Below the pieces are notes generated by a model that worked only from the letters and a program-made list of their open reading frames with translations, was not told the origin of the DNA and did no database searches. DNA of 49,649 nucleotides from Bacteroidota bacterium (GTDB lineage Bacteria; Bacteroidota; Bacteroidia; Flavobacteriales; Flavobacteriaceae), in NCBI GenBank assembly GCA_023457535.1, contig JAEWLN010000054.1, positions 1 through 49,649 on the forward strand, given 5' to 3'. The first letter of the stretch is position 1, and each line of letters opens with the position of its first letter. Of the stretch, positions 1 to 8,449 are shown in pieces. The position numbers and the translations under genes were made by a program.

Positions 1-3000
1 ATACCACCGGCCCGATCGCGCTGACGGCAACTCCCACGTGGAATACCTATGCCATGACGGCAAACATCGGTGCCAATACCGCTGTGCGTTTCAGGTTGCG
101 GAACAATGCACCGGGCGGCGTGGGCAACGATTTATGTCTTGACGACATTATGTTCAAACCCATCGGTCCGACCATCGCACTGGCCACTACAGGGCATGCA
201 GGCGGCGTAGTCAATATTACGACTGCCACGCCGGGCAACCTGGAGATGACCTCCGTGGTAGGCACGTGTTACACTGCCAACGCCTATCAATGGCAGGTCA
301 GCGCCGATAACGGAACCACATGGACCAATATTCCCGGGGCGACCAATGCTACGTATTACCGACCACCGACGGGAACCGGAACGTACTTGTACCGCCTTGT
401 AGTTTCGCCTGCAGCCAATGGAGGAAACACCGCGTGCAGCGTAAATTCAAACCCTATAACGGTCAACGTGGCCGGTCCGCCTGCCGGATGTGTGTTGCCG
501 CCCCAGACCACCACAACGCAAAGTTGTACCGCTCCGGCGCGTATAGATATCATTTCGCCCTTAGGAGCTAATTACACCTATAGCATCAACGGGGTCAATT
601 ACCAGACGAGCCCCGCATTTCTGAACGTGCCGCCCGGAACGTATAACGTAACGTATCAGAACAATGCATCCGGCTGCACCTCGCCGCCCAACCCGGTTAC
701 CATTACAACGATGACCGTGCCGGCGGCTCCTGTCGTAACTTCGCCGGTATATTATTGCCAGGGCGCATCGGCAGCCCCATTGTCCGCTACTGCGCTGGCG
801 GGCCATCCGTTGAACTGGTATACTACAGCTACGGGAGGTACCGCAACGGCGACCGCACCAACGCCTTCGACCGGATCAACCGGAGTGACCCCATACTATG
901 TATCGCAAACCAACGGCACTTGTGAAGGGCCACGCGCGCTGATTAACGTCAATGTGTCTGCGCCGGCCTCCCCGCAGCCGCAGGCCAATCCGTTTTGTGA
1001 CAATGCCGCTACAACCACCACCAACGTAGCTTTTGACTGGTCGAATGTGCCGGGTTATCTGGGGTACAATTATTCTTATTCGATTGCCGGTGGGCCGTTG
1101 GTATATGGCTTCCAGGTATCGCCGTCGCATATTAACATTCCGGTCGCCGGCCCCGGCATATCGGTAACGTTTACGATCATCAATGTAGTTGGCGTGCCAT
1201 GCGCACCGTCGCAAAGCGCCACGTGCCATTCGGATTGCCTGACGACGACAGCCGCCACGTTCAGTTTGCCCCAAACCAGTTTTTGCGTGGGAGACACCGC
1301 TCCGGCATTGCCGGGCACTTCAGCAAACGGTATTTCAGGAACATGGTCGCCTGCCACGATCAACACGGCTACTGCCGGTTCAACCAATTATACCTTTACA
1401 CCTGATCCGGTTTTATTCCCTTGCGCTACATCATTCACGCAAAGTATTGTAGTGCGGGCGGTGGTGACGCCTACTTTTGGTGCGATACCGTCGACAATCT
1501 GCCAGGGTTCGGCGTACGCGCTTCCTCTGACGTCCACCAATACCACCCCTATTGCCGGAACCTGGACCCCCGCAATAAACACGGCTGTCCTTGGGACGAA
1601 TACCTACACATTCGTTCCGGCCGCGGGCCAATGCAGCACAGGAACGGTCAATGCTACCATCAACGTCGTGGCCAACACAACGCCTAACTTTGCAGCGATC
1701 CCGCCCATTTGTGCAGGCAGTACGGCGCCTCTGCTGGCTACAGTATCGCCTAACGGGATCACAGGATCCTGGTCGCCGGCGACGATCAATACCGCAACGC
1801 CCGGCACAACAAACTACACATTCACACCTGCTCCAAACCAATGTGCCGCTACGCAGGTGCTGGCTGTTACGGTGTTGCCAAGATTGATTCCTGATTTCGC
1901 CACCATCGCCCCGATTTGTTCCGGAGATGCAGCGCCTACGCTGGCCGCGGTATCGCCCAATGGAATTCCTGGCAGCTGGTCACCCGCGATAATCAATACA
2001 GCCATTGCCGGAACAAGCAATTACGTATTTACACCGGCCGCATCACAGTGTGCCGATCCGCAAACACTGGCGGTGACCATCACGCCACGCGTTACACCAA
2101 CCTTTGCTGGTATCGCCCCGGTTTGCCGCAATGCAACGGCTCCGGTTTTGCCGACATCGTCCAACAATACCACGCCTGTCACCGGAACGTGGTCGCCGGT
2201 GGTCAGTACGGCTACAGTAGGCACGACAACGTATACATTTACGCCGGCACCGGGTCAATGTGTTACCGCCACACCCGTCACGCTTACCATTACCGTAGTG
2301 CAGCCACAGGCGCCTAATTTTGCGCTGATACCACCATTTTGTGCGGGTTCGGTTTCACCGGTTTTGTCGACGACGGCTCCGAATGGGGTGGAAGGTACGT
2401 GGTCTCCGGCTGTAGTAAACAATATGGCAGGCGGAACCTATACTTTTACGCCCAACGCCAACCAATGTGCAACGCCTCGACAATTGACCATCACGGTCAT
2501 ACAGCCAACGGTTCCCGATTTTGCACCTGTTGCGCCGTTTTGTAGCGGCGATCCCGCACCGGTGCTCAACGCGGCGTCTCCAAACGGTATCACCGGAACC
2601 TGGAGCCCGGCTACAATAGACAATACCCAAACCGGTACGTACTTGTTTACACCGGATGCGGGGCAATGCGCGACATCGGCTACGCTAACTGTCACGGTCA
2701 ATCAACCGGTGGTGCCGGACTTCGATGACCTTGCATTGTGTACCGGAAGCACTGCGCCGGTATTGACTGCGGTTTCGCCCAATGGAATAAGTGGAACGTG
2801 GTTGCCGGCGGTCATTGACAATACCACAAGCGGTACGTATGAGTTCTATCCGAATCCAGGTCAGTGCGCGGTGATGCAAACCATTTCAGTAACGATCAAC
2901 CAGCCCACTTTACAATCGCTGACCTACACGGTTTCGCCCGCTTTTGACGACAATCAGATTATAACCGTCCTGGCGTCAGGCCCCGGCAATTACTTGTACC

Positions 3001-3389
3001 AGCTCGATTACGGCCCGCTGCAGGAAAGTCCGGTGTTCCAGAATGTAATTGCAGGCACGCACACCCTCACCGTTGTGGACCGCAACGGTTGCAGCGCTCC
3101 ATTGACCGAGAGCGATGTCATGGTGGTCAATTATCCAAAATATTTTACGCCAAATGGCGACGGATTCCATGACACGTGGAACATTACCGGACTCGAAGAG
3201 CAACAGGCGCGGATTTCTATTTTTGATCGATATGGAAAACTTATCAAGCAAATCAGCACCATGGGCGCGGGTTGGGACGGTACATACAACGGCAATCCGA
3301 TGCCGTCCACAGACTATTGGTTTACGATTGAATTTACAGAGCACCAGGCCAAACGCGAATTCAAATCGCACTTCACGCTTAAACGATAA
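1..3389 (+). CDS. Secreted repeat protein with T9SS type B sorting domain, 5' partial
   Basis: The reading frame is open from the first full codon (position 3), so the gene begins upstream; 1128 residues are visible. Most of the protein is Thr/Pro/Gly-rich, low in charged residues, and made of Ig-like or PKD-like beta modules, including eight tandem modules described separately. The last ~85 residues (nt ~3130-3386) contain YFTPNGDGFHDTW, a GKLIKQ-type strand and a WDGTYNG-type turn. This is the layout of the 'gliding motility-associated C-terminal' (CHU_C, type B) sorting domain. Proteins with this domain are exported by Sec, then by the type IX secretion system, and act outside the cell, often as adhesins. 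The substrate or partner cannot be read from the sequence. It ends just before a strong bidirectional terminator. The T9SS domain is certain; the adhesin role is inferred. Confidence 0.93.
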   Translation, partial: TTGPIALTATPTWNTYAMTANIGANTAVRFRLRNNAPGGVGNDLCLDDIMFKPIGPTIALATTGHAGGVVNITTATPGNLEMTSVVGTCYTANAYQWQVSADNGTTWTNIPGATNATYYRPPTGTGTYLYRLVVSPAANGGNTACSVNSNPITVNVAGPPAGCVLPPQTTTTQSCTAPARIDIISPLGANYTYSINGVNYQTSPAFLNVPPGTYNVTYQNNASGCTSPPNPVTITTMTVPAAPVVTSPVYYCQGASAAPLSATALAGHPLNWYTTATGGTATATAPTPSTGSTGVTPYYVSQTNGTCEGPRALINVNVSAPASPQPQANPFCDNAATTTTNVAFDWSNVPGYLGYNYSYSIAGGPLVYGFQVSPSHINIPVAGPGISVTFTIINVVGVPCAPSQSATCHSDCLTTTAATFSLPQTSFCVGDTAPALPGTSANGISGTWSPATINTATAGSTNYTFTPDPVLFPCATSFTQSIVVRAVVTPTFGAIPSTICQGSAYALPLTSTNTTPIAGTWTPAINTAVLGTNTYTFVPAAGQCSTGTVNATINVVANTTPNFAAIPPICAGSTAPLLATVSPNGITGSWSPATINTATPGTTNYTFTPAPNQCAATQVLAVTVLPRLIPDFATIAPICSGDAAPTLAAVSPNGIPGSWSPAIINTAIAGTSNYVFTPAASQCADPQTLAVTITPRVTPTFAGIAPVCRNATAPVLPTSSNNTTPVTGTWSPVVSTATVGTTTYTFTPAPGQCVTATPVTLTITVVQPQAPNFALIPPFCAGSVSPVLSTTAPNGVEGTWSPAVVNNMAGGTYTFTPNANQCATPRQLTITVIQPTVPDFAPVAPFCSGDPAPVLNAASPNGITGTWSPATIDNTQTGTYLFTPDAGQCATSATLTVTVNQPVVPDFDDLALCTGSTAPVLTAVSPNGISGTWLPAVIDNTTSGTYEFYPNPGQCAVMQTISVTINQPTLQSLTYTVSPAFDDNQIITVLASGPGNYLYQLDYGPLQESPVFQNVIAGTHTLTVVDRNGCSAPLTESDVMVVNYPKYFTPNGDGFHDTWNITGLEEQQARISIFDRYGKLIKQISTMGAGWDGTYNGNPMPSTDYWFTIEFTEHQAKREFKSHFTLKR
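1254..2909 (+). repeat. Eight tandem ~70-residue protein modules inside the T9SS protein
   Basis: Eight consecutive modules of about 65-75 residues share the pattern PxFxxIxPxCxGxxAPxL, then SPNGIxGTWSPA, then a YTFTPxxxQC strand. Each normally has two cysteines (C-x-G and QC), which could form a disulfide within the module. The DNA repeats are diverged, with no long exact copies, so this is an old duplication array. The first two modules are more diverged, and the later ones are shortened slightly by loss of a few residues before the YTF strand. Confidence 0.85.
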
Positions 3390-3391
3390 AA

Positions 3392-3421
3392 AAAATGCCT
3401 TCCGGAATGGGAAGGCATTTT
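3392..3421. terminator. Bidirectional rho-independent terminator
   Basis: A 12-bp perfect stem (AAAATGCCTTCC / GGAAGGCATTTT) with a 6-nt loop begins three bases after the stop codon at 3387-3389. It has A- and T-runs on both sides, so it can end transcription of the plus-strand T9SS gene and of the minus-strand small-protein genes. Confidence 0.9.
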
Positions 3422-3438
3422 TTCTTTAGCACAACGGG

Positions 3439-3600
3439 TTAACGACCGTGCAATGCATAGTACATTTCATTTGGATCGTAATCGAGATCGTAATCCTCGG
3501 TATCGTCGTTGTCTGCTTCTGCTGAATTGTTGATTCTGATGATGTTGTTCAGGTCGTTGTCGCCCTCAAAAAAATCGTCGAAAGAGTTGAGTTGTTTCAT
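3439..3600 (-). CDS. Small acidic hypothetical protein (53 aa)
   Basis: No family is recognised. The likely start is the ATG at 3600 (MKQLNSFDDFF...). A longer frame to 3639 would need a TTG start and adds 13 basic residues unlike the rest. The peptide is dominated by Asp, Glu and Asn, with an Asp/Tyr-rich C-terminal half (DDTEDYDLDYDPNEMYY), and has no signal peptide or membrane segment. It is last in a run of five small minus-strand genes and is followed by the shared terminator at 3392-3421. Because it is so acidic and short, the coding call rests mainly on the clean ATG, the terminator and its neighbours. Confidence 0.55.
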   Translation of the reverse strand: MKQLNSFDDFFEGDNDLNNIIRINNSAEADNDDTEDYDLDYDPNEMYYALHGR

Positions 3601-3702
3601 GGTAAATCGTTTAAGTGGTTGCTTGTTTTCAAATTTCAATAAATCGCCCTGCGCGGTGGTTATATTTAAAGCCGCGAATGTTATACAATTTACACTTTGC
3701 GG

Positions 3703-3945
3703 CTATATGTTGATTGTGCCGTCAAATTTGCCATCTGTATTGAGCGGATTGGATTCCGGATCTAATTGCAGCATTTGATCCTTGTTCGTCATTGCTTTCT
3801 CGGTTTCCTGGCCCGGATCATCGAGCGCCGTATCGTCATTTTTGTGAAAGTCGTCGGAATTGTCAAAATCTTCGTCGGCTTTTTTGTCGTATGTCGCGTC
3901 CTGGTTCAGTTCAGGATCGTCGATCTTTCGCTTGTCATCGGTCAT
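3703..3945 (-). CDS. Small hydrophilic protein (80 aa), hydrophilin-like
   Basis: An unrecognised soluble protein starting at the ATG at 3945 (MTDDKRKIDD); the frame extends to a TTG at 3954 but the ATG fits better. It is almost wholly polar, with about one third Asp/Glu, many Lys and Asn, no predicted membrane segment and no cysteine. It probably lacks a stable fold. Its start overlaps the end of the upstream gene (3935-4150) by 11 nt, so the two are probably translated together. Such small disordered proteins are often stress-related in Bacteroidota, but nothing here proves that role. Confidence 0.6.
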   Translation of the reverse strand: MTDDKRKIDDPELNQDATYDKKADEDFDNSDDFHKNDDTALDDPGQETEKAMTNKDQMLQLDPESNPLNTDGKFDGTINI

Positions 3946-4150
3946 TTGGGTCAAATTTAGGTTTATCGGGTACCTGGTTCGGGTCAGTATCTGCCGATTC
4001 GTCGTTGGTCAGCGATTCGTCCGGACGCGCAGTCCCTTGAAAACTGGTATTGACCTTCGAATCCAGATCGTCCCTGTTGCCAATCTCATTGCGCTTGTTT
4101 ACCGCGTCTTCGCTGTGGTATCGGTCCTGATTTTTATCATTTGTATTCAT
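3935..4150 (-). CDS. Small hydrophilic protein (71 aa)
   Basis: An unrecognised, highly polar protein beginning MNTNDKNQDRYHSED and ending in an Asp/Pro/Lys-rich tail (DPNQVPDKPKFDPNDR). It has no hydrophobic segment, so it is probably cytosolic and intrinsically disordered. It overlaps the downstream gene by 11 nt and lies 11 nt after the 38-residue membrane peptide gene, which suggests one transcript. Its composition is similar to the proteins at 3703-3945 and 4308-4547, hinting at related roles, although no clear sequence repeat links them. Confidence 0.6.
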   Translation of the reverse strand: MNTNDKNQDRYHSEDAVNKRNEIGNRDDLDSKVNTSFQGTARPDESLTNDESADTDPNQVPDKPKFDPNDR

Positions 4151-4161
4151 ATCGCAAGATT

Positions 4162-4278
4162 TTAAAAGCGGCCCAGCAGCCAGTAAATGATGATGAAAAC
4201 CACAATCATTCCAAAGCAGCCCCCACCGAGCTTTTTAGCTCCGTAGCCCGCAATCAGGGTTTTAAAAAATGAGTTCAT
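4162..4278 (-). CDS. 38-residue single-span membrane peptide
   Basis: A very short gene with an ATG at 4278 and a TAA at 4162-4164. The product begins MNSFFKTLIAGYGAKKLGGG, continues through Cys-Phe-Gly and then a hydrophobic stretch of about 12 residues (MIVVFIIIYWLL), and ends GRF. This is a basic, glycine-rich N-terminus followed by one membrane helix. The GYGAKKLGGGC segment looks conserved-type rather than random, and I recall similar short ORFs in flavobacterial genomes. It sits between two small hydrophilic protein genes with gaps of 11 and 29 nt. Function unknown. Confidence 0.6.
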   Translation of the reverse strand: MNSFFKTLIAGYGAKKLGGGCFGMIVVFIIIYWLLGRF

Positions 4279-4307
4279 AGTAAGAAAGTTAGATGCTATT
4301 ATTTGAA

Positions 4308-4547
4308 TTATTCGTCGCGATGGCTTTTACCGACGTTTTCGTTTTTGTCGTCAAATTCCATATCCACCTGCGGACGTTGGGATTCGGCATCAAAAAGTGC
4401 GTCGTTCGTAAGCGTTTTGTCATGCTCTTTATATTCGTGGTCGCGTGTGGCGTTCCTGATATTGTCTGGATTGCGCTGGTTTGAATTTTGGTAATTTTTC
4501 TGGCCATCGTGTCTTTGGCCGCCGGAATTGTTATGTAGAGTGCCCAT
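4308..4547 (-). CDS. Small hydrophilic protein (79 aa)
   Basis: Starts at the ATG at 4547 (MGTLHNNSGGQRHDGQ) and is rich in Asn, Gln, His, Asp and Lys with no hydrophobic segment. It is first in the run of five small minus-strand genes and follows a ~90-nt AT-rich stretch (4548-4641) that could hold the promoter. An overlapping frame (4289-4507) exists on the same strand but has a less coherent composition, so this one is preferred. Function unknown; probably disordered. Confidence 0.55.
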   Translation of the reverse strand: MGTLHNNSGGQRHDGQKNYQNSNQRNPDNIRNATRDHEYKEHDKTLTNDALFDAESQRPQVDMEFDDKNENVGKSHRDE

Positions 4548-4641
4548 AATAAATGACTTTTGGTTACAAAGTAAAATTAACCAGTGTACTGGGCAGGTTG
4601 TTATGAAGTTTGTATGAAATGTTACACAATTATAAATGCGT

Positions 4642-4666
4642 AAAAAAAGCCGGCAAAACCAGCTTT
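4642..4666 (-). terminator. Rho-independent terminator for the secreted SHOCT protein gene
   Basis: On the minus strand, AAAGC-x-GG pairs with CC-x-GCTTT around a short A-rich loop (one mismatch), followed by a run of seven T residues. It lies about 20 nt past the stop at 4685-4687. Confidence 0.7.
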
Positions 4667-4684
4667 AAAATTATTAACGAATAA

Positions 4685-7267
4685 TCATCGAAGTACCTCG
4701 GCCTGTGACCAGTCAAACGTATCGCATCTGAGTTTGCTGTTCTGATCGTTAAAGTCATCTACACACGACCATCCGATCTGCAAGTCGAGCGGTTCGCCTT
4801 TTTTATCGTCAAACTTAAGTTTCTGTGGCGCTTCGTCCCAAATTTGTTGACCGTTCTTGTCTTTTTTGAGCCTTAGCACTATCGTCTGCGGTACGGTGTA
4901 AATCTTGGAATAGGTCCGTTCGAACACAAGGTTAAGTTTGATTTTCTGCTCAGGAATTCCCGTGTCGTAGCTAAAATACCATACATATCCCTTGCAATCT
5001 TCGCACATGATTTGATCATCGGTATCCAGAAAAACGTGCATTTTGAGATACACCAAATCGCCTTCCTGTTTGATTTTTGTCCACGATTCGCGCAATGCCT
5101 TGTCGCTTTGGATAAAATACCATTTGCGGTTCTCCTTGGTTGGTACCTCGTTTAGCGCGCCCGAACCTTTCGAAGTTTCGGGATTGGGTTTGCCGAGCAG
5201 TTGCGACTTGGCGGCCTCGTATTCATTTTGATTGATTGCTCCGCTGTCCAGCAGTTCTTTGAGTTTCTTGATCTCGTCGGCGACAGAAAAACCACTTTGC
5301 GGCGATGATGCTGCCTGCGGCTTTGCAGTCGGTACTTTCTTTGCGGGTGGTGTCTTGGCTGGCACATTCGATGGTTTTGCCATCGTCGCCGAAGCGAGTT
5401 TGGCAATGGAATATTTCTTAGCCACCGGAAACATAAAATCGTTCTGGGCCTGTACCGTTATCGTATAATCATTGTTCTCTTTGGCGAAAAACAGATTGTA
5501 CGGTTGGACAGAAAGATCGAATGACTTGGTATCGAAGTTCTCCGGATTAATCAGATACAGGTGATTCTGCACCGTATAAACGAGCCATTTTTGATCTGGC
5601 GTAAAACGCAACATCGGCAGGATAGGATAGGCTTGGTGCACATCGAGCCCGCCGTGTACGGTCGTGAAGTCCTTGCCGGCGACAAAATTGTAATCGGCGG
5701 CGACCTTTTTGTTGAGCTGTTTGCGCAACTGGGCCGCGAAGTTGGGATCGTCGAATCTGTATTCCGATGCCTTTAATCGGCCGATCTTGCCGGAGGCCGA
5801 GATAAAGTAGAGGTTTTTATCCTTGTCGATCGCCATTCCGGTCAGTTCGTTGACCATCGCATCGGTATTGAACGTCTTATTGTCCTTGCTGGTGTTGGCA
5901 ATCTGAACCATCGAACTGCTGTAGCGCTGCGACCCGTTTGCCGCATGGCTGCCGAAGAAAAAATTGAGCTGCTGTCCGTCCTTGTCGATCGGATACCACT
6001 GCTGGATAATATTGCGCGCGAAAATCGAAGCCTGCATGGAATTATCGTCGCGAAACTTGGTTGCGACACCATTGAATACAAAATTCTTGTCGCGGTCGAG
6101 ATACCGTTCGCCGTACATGCCCTTCTCGTCCTTGGACACATTGGCTTTGAATTTGCGCTTTACCGTCCTGAAATAGCCCATTGCCGCGAAAAAATCCGGC
6201 ATCACAACGTCGCCTGACTCGTCATAGTATGTGCTGGCAATGTTTCGGATATTTGGAATCAGCGCGCCGTCTTTTTCGTATAGCACTTGACCCGTTTCGC
6301 TGTCGATAATATGTGCGCCTTGGTCAAGACAATTTTTGCATTTTGCGTTGGTACGAATGTTGGGTTCATTGTGCAGCATAAAAGTCGACTCATCGGGCGC
6401 GATTTTGATGTAGCCGCCCACATCTTTATTGCCGCTGTAATATTGCAGGTCGTGGCGTTTTTGGACCGTGCATAACTCTTTGACGATATTTTTCGATGGA
6501 TTGAAATATTTTAGGATTCCATTTTCGACGCGTAATGAAGCACCGTTGGCAAAGTCATAACGGTAAATCGGACTCAGGTAATACTGCCCTTCGATTCCAA
6601 CATAAGCATCTATCAATGCCGCACGTATATTGTCGTCTTTTTCGACATAGGCATGATCCACAGAAATTTTTGCGAGTTTGCGATAGTCTTCTTTGTATCG
6701 CTGTTCGGCCGCAATCACCTCAGAAAAATGATTTACGATCTCTATTCCCGCACCAACAGCCTGCGCAGACTCGTACGATCCGGTAACATTTGTGAGTCCA
6801 TGCATCATATCGGGATCGTTTAAAAACTGCCCAAAATGCGTGTCGCCGGTTTGCGGTATAATGCCGGCCAAGCCTGCAGGATTGTTAAAGATGGTATTCA
6901 GACCCGCATCGATACTGGCAAAATTCGGATTTTTGGCGAGCGAGGGTTGCTGTGAAAAACCCTCCAACACATCCCAATAAATCTGACGGTAGCTCAATCC
7001 GTTATCTGTACCGATGTTGTTGATGTAGCTCTCGAGTGTGTTTTTCAATTGTCCGTCGCCGAGCTGCGCCGCAAAATCGGATAAAAATGCCTTATCGAGC
7101 AACAACGGGTTTTGCGGCGAAGAGTGTATATTTTGTGCGGATGCTACTGCAGGTTTTTGTGTTTGTGGTTTTTTATCGGCGGTTTTTTTCGTACCGGTAA
7201 TATCACCAAGTTGGGCGTGGGCAACGCATCCGATAGCTAATGTAACGGCAAGGGCAAGTTTTCTCAT
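4685..7267 (-). CDS. Large secreted protein with SHOCT motif, function unknown (860 aa)
   Basis: The start chosen is the ATG at 7267, because it gives a clear signal peptide (MRKLALAVTLAIGCVAHAQ). The frame stays open to 7348, but that extension runs through a terminator hairpin. The mature N-terminal part is Lys/Thr/Gln-rich and then becomes a long alpha/beta region without recognised motifs. Around residues 515-640 there are WD40/PQQ-like phrases (KWLVYTVQNHLYLINP). A Pro/Ala/Lys linker leads to a SHOCT-type short helical pair at about 661-694 (IKKLKELLDSGAINQNEYEAAK, in part). The last ~140 residues form a separate beta-rich domain with a CxxC-like pair (MCEDCKGYVW). A second CxxC (CKNC) lies near residue 310. 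It probably acts in the periplasm or at the surface. No enzyme activity can be assigned. Confidence 0.85.
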   Translation of the reverse strand: MRKLALAVTLAIGCVAHAQLGDITGTKKTADKKPQTQKPAVASAQNIHSSPQNPLLLDKAFLSDFAAQLGDGQLKNTLESYINNIGTDNGLSYRQIYWDVLEGFSQQPSLAKNPNFASIDAGLNTIFNNPAGLAGIIPQTGDTHFGQFLNDPDMMHGLTNVTGSYESAQAVGAGIEIVNHFSEVIAAEQRYKEDYRKLAKISVDHAYVEKDDNIRAALIDAYVGIEGQYYLSPIYRYDFANGASLRVENGILKYFNPSKNIVKELCTVQKRHDLQYYSGNKDVGGYIKIAPDESTFMLHNEPNIRTNAKCKNCLDQGAHIIDSETGQVLYEKDGALIPNIRNIASTYYDESGDVVMPDFFAAMGYFRTVKRKFKANVSKDEKGMYGERYLDRDKNFVFNGVATKFRDDNSMQASIFARNIIQQWYPIDKDGQQLNFFFGSHAANGSQRYSSSMVQIANTSKDNKTFNTDAMVNELTGMAIDKDKNLYFISASGKIGRLKASEYRFDDPNFAAQLRKQLNKKVAADYNFVAGKDFTTVHGGLDVHQAYPILPMLRFTPDQKWLVYTVQNHLYLINPENFDTKSFDLSVQPYNLFFAKENNDYTITVQAQNDFMFPVAKKYSIAKLASATMAKPSNVPAKTPPAKKVPTAKPQAASSPQSGFSVADEIKKLKELLDSGAINQNEYEAAKSQLLGKPNPETSKGSGALNEVPTKENRKWYFIQSDKALRESWTKIKQEGDLVYLKMHVFLDTDDQIMCEDCKGYVWYFSYDTGIPEQKIKLNLVFERTYSKIYTVPQTIVLRLKKDKNGQQIWDEAPQKLKFDDKKGEPLDLQIGWSCVDDFNDQNSKLRCDTFDWSQAEVLR

Positions 7268-7313
7268 TTCAGGTGCTTTGGGGTTTGAATTTAGCAATTT
7301 GTACGCAAAAATC

Positions 7314-7345
7314 CAAAAAAAAGCCGGCAGCACCAAATTGCCGGC
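7314..7345 (-). terminator. Rho-independent terminator after the cupin-like gene
   Basis: Minus strand: a 7-bp stem GCCGGCA/TGCCGGC (7323-7329 with 7339-7345), a 9-nt loop, then eight or nine T residues (7314-7322). It lies about 45 nt past the stop at 7391 and supports the shorter start of the next gene. Confidence 0.85.
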
Positions 7346-7390
7346 CATTCCAAAAAGTTAAATTGTAGTGTAATAAAGGGTTTGTCTTGT

Positions 7391-8284
7391 TTAAGCGCTG
7401 AGCCTGTGCTCGGCCTGTTCGAGCTGCAAATGCCGGTGCGTGTTCAGGACCGCTTTCGCATTTTTATAGTCGATCCATTTCTGGCCTTTGTATCGGCGCA
7501 TAAAATTGTCAAAATGACGCATGATCACAATATTGTAGATCGCTTTGCCCACATTGGACAGTTTTCTCGGGAACGCCCGCAGGCTCATCGAAAATCCGGG
7601 CGTCAGGTATTTCATGTAGTGCCAGTAACCTTCAGGCATGTACAACATTTCGCCGTGTTTAAGCGTGCAAATCAGCCCTTGTGCTTTCTCAAGTGCGGGC
7701 CATCGGTTAAAATCCGGATGGTCCAGGTCCATATCCTCGCGCGAAATCAGTGCGAACGGCACCTTGTAAAGATATGGCGTCTGACTTGGCGCAAATAAAA
7801 TGCACTGCTTGGTTCCCTGAAAGTGAAAGTGCAGTATGTTCGAAAAATCGATGTCATAATGCATGAACACGCGTGAATTTTCGCCGCCAAAGAACAACAT
7901 CGGCAATTGTCTCACGAGTTTGAGCCCGATGTCCGGCCACTTGAAATCATTGCGCAACTGCGGCACCTGCTTCATCAAATTGTAAAGGAAAATCCGGTAA
8001 TTCGTCGGTTTGGATTGCAGCAAATCGATGTAATCGGACATTTTCATCTCGGCATGGGCCTGATTGAACCCGTCTTTGTGCGATACGGGGCGGTCGTCGT
8101 ACAGCGGCACCGTTTTCTCTCCGGCTACTTCTTTCATGTACTGGAACTTCCACTTGTCATATGCAGGCCAATCGGCAGTGAGCTGTTCAATGACGAGCGG
8201 CTTTTGCTTTTTGACATAATTGTGGTAAAAATCGTCCTTCGAGATGGTTTTTACGCGCTCGATTTCGGTCAGATGTAGTGACAT
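7391..8284 (-). CDS. Cupin-like/JmjC-fold protein, putative Fe(II)/2-oxoglutarate oxygenase (297 aa)
   Basis: Starts at the ATG at 8284 (MSLHLTEIERV); a TTG two codons earlier is less likely. The N-terminal part contains KKQKPLVIEQLTADWPA, the opening typical of cupin_8/JmjC (FIH-like) proteins. The metal triad is visible as H142-x-D144 (FMHYDIDFSNILHFHFQG) and H222 (EGYWHYMKY). A Lys/Thr in GTKQCILFAP is placed where 2-oxoglutarate is normally bound. Relatives hydroxylate protein side chains or small molecules; the substrate here is unknown. It is a single gene with its own terminator downstream and 165 nt of AT-rich sequence upstream. Confidence 0.85.
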   Translation of the reverse strand: MSLHLTEIERVKTISKDDFYHNYVKKQKPLVIEQLTADWPAYDKWKFQYMKEVAGEKTVPLYDDRPVSHKDGFNQAHAEMKMSDYIDLLQSKPTNYRIFLYNLMKQVPQLRNDFKWPDIGLKLVRQLPMLFFGGENSRVFMHYDIDFSNILHFHFQGTKQCILFAPSQTPYLYKVPFALISREDMDLDHPDFNRWPALEKAQGLICTLKHGEMLYMPEGYWHYMKYLTPGFSMSLRAFPRKLSNVGKAIYNIVIMRHFDNFMRRYKGQKWIDYKNAKAVLNTHRHLQLEQAEHRLSA

Positions 8285-8449
8285 ATACAATTAATTATGT
8301 GGTTCCTGACATAGCAAAAACCAATGAGTAAAATATATTTTGTCTTTTCCATAGCATTTTGGCAGCGCTTGAAAACGCTTCACCAAAATTCACTAAATGG
8401 CGCTACAACTGCCTTATAATTAAAGGCGCTATTTTTACACAATTAGGCC

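Noticed and set aside
1254..2909. CRISPR-like or satellite DNA repeat
   Set aside because: The periodicity is at protein level only; DNA copies are diverged and there are no spacers.
4289..4507. Alternative minus-strand ORF (72 aa) overlapping the 79-aa small protein
   Set aside because: Its Thr/Ile/Arg-rich composition does not resemble the neighbouring small proteins, and the 4308-4547 frame has the better start.
7268..7348. N-terminal extension of the secreted SHOCT protein
   Set aside because: It would translate through a terminator hairpin and place residues before a clear signal peptide that starts at 7267.
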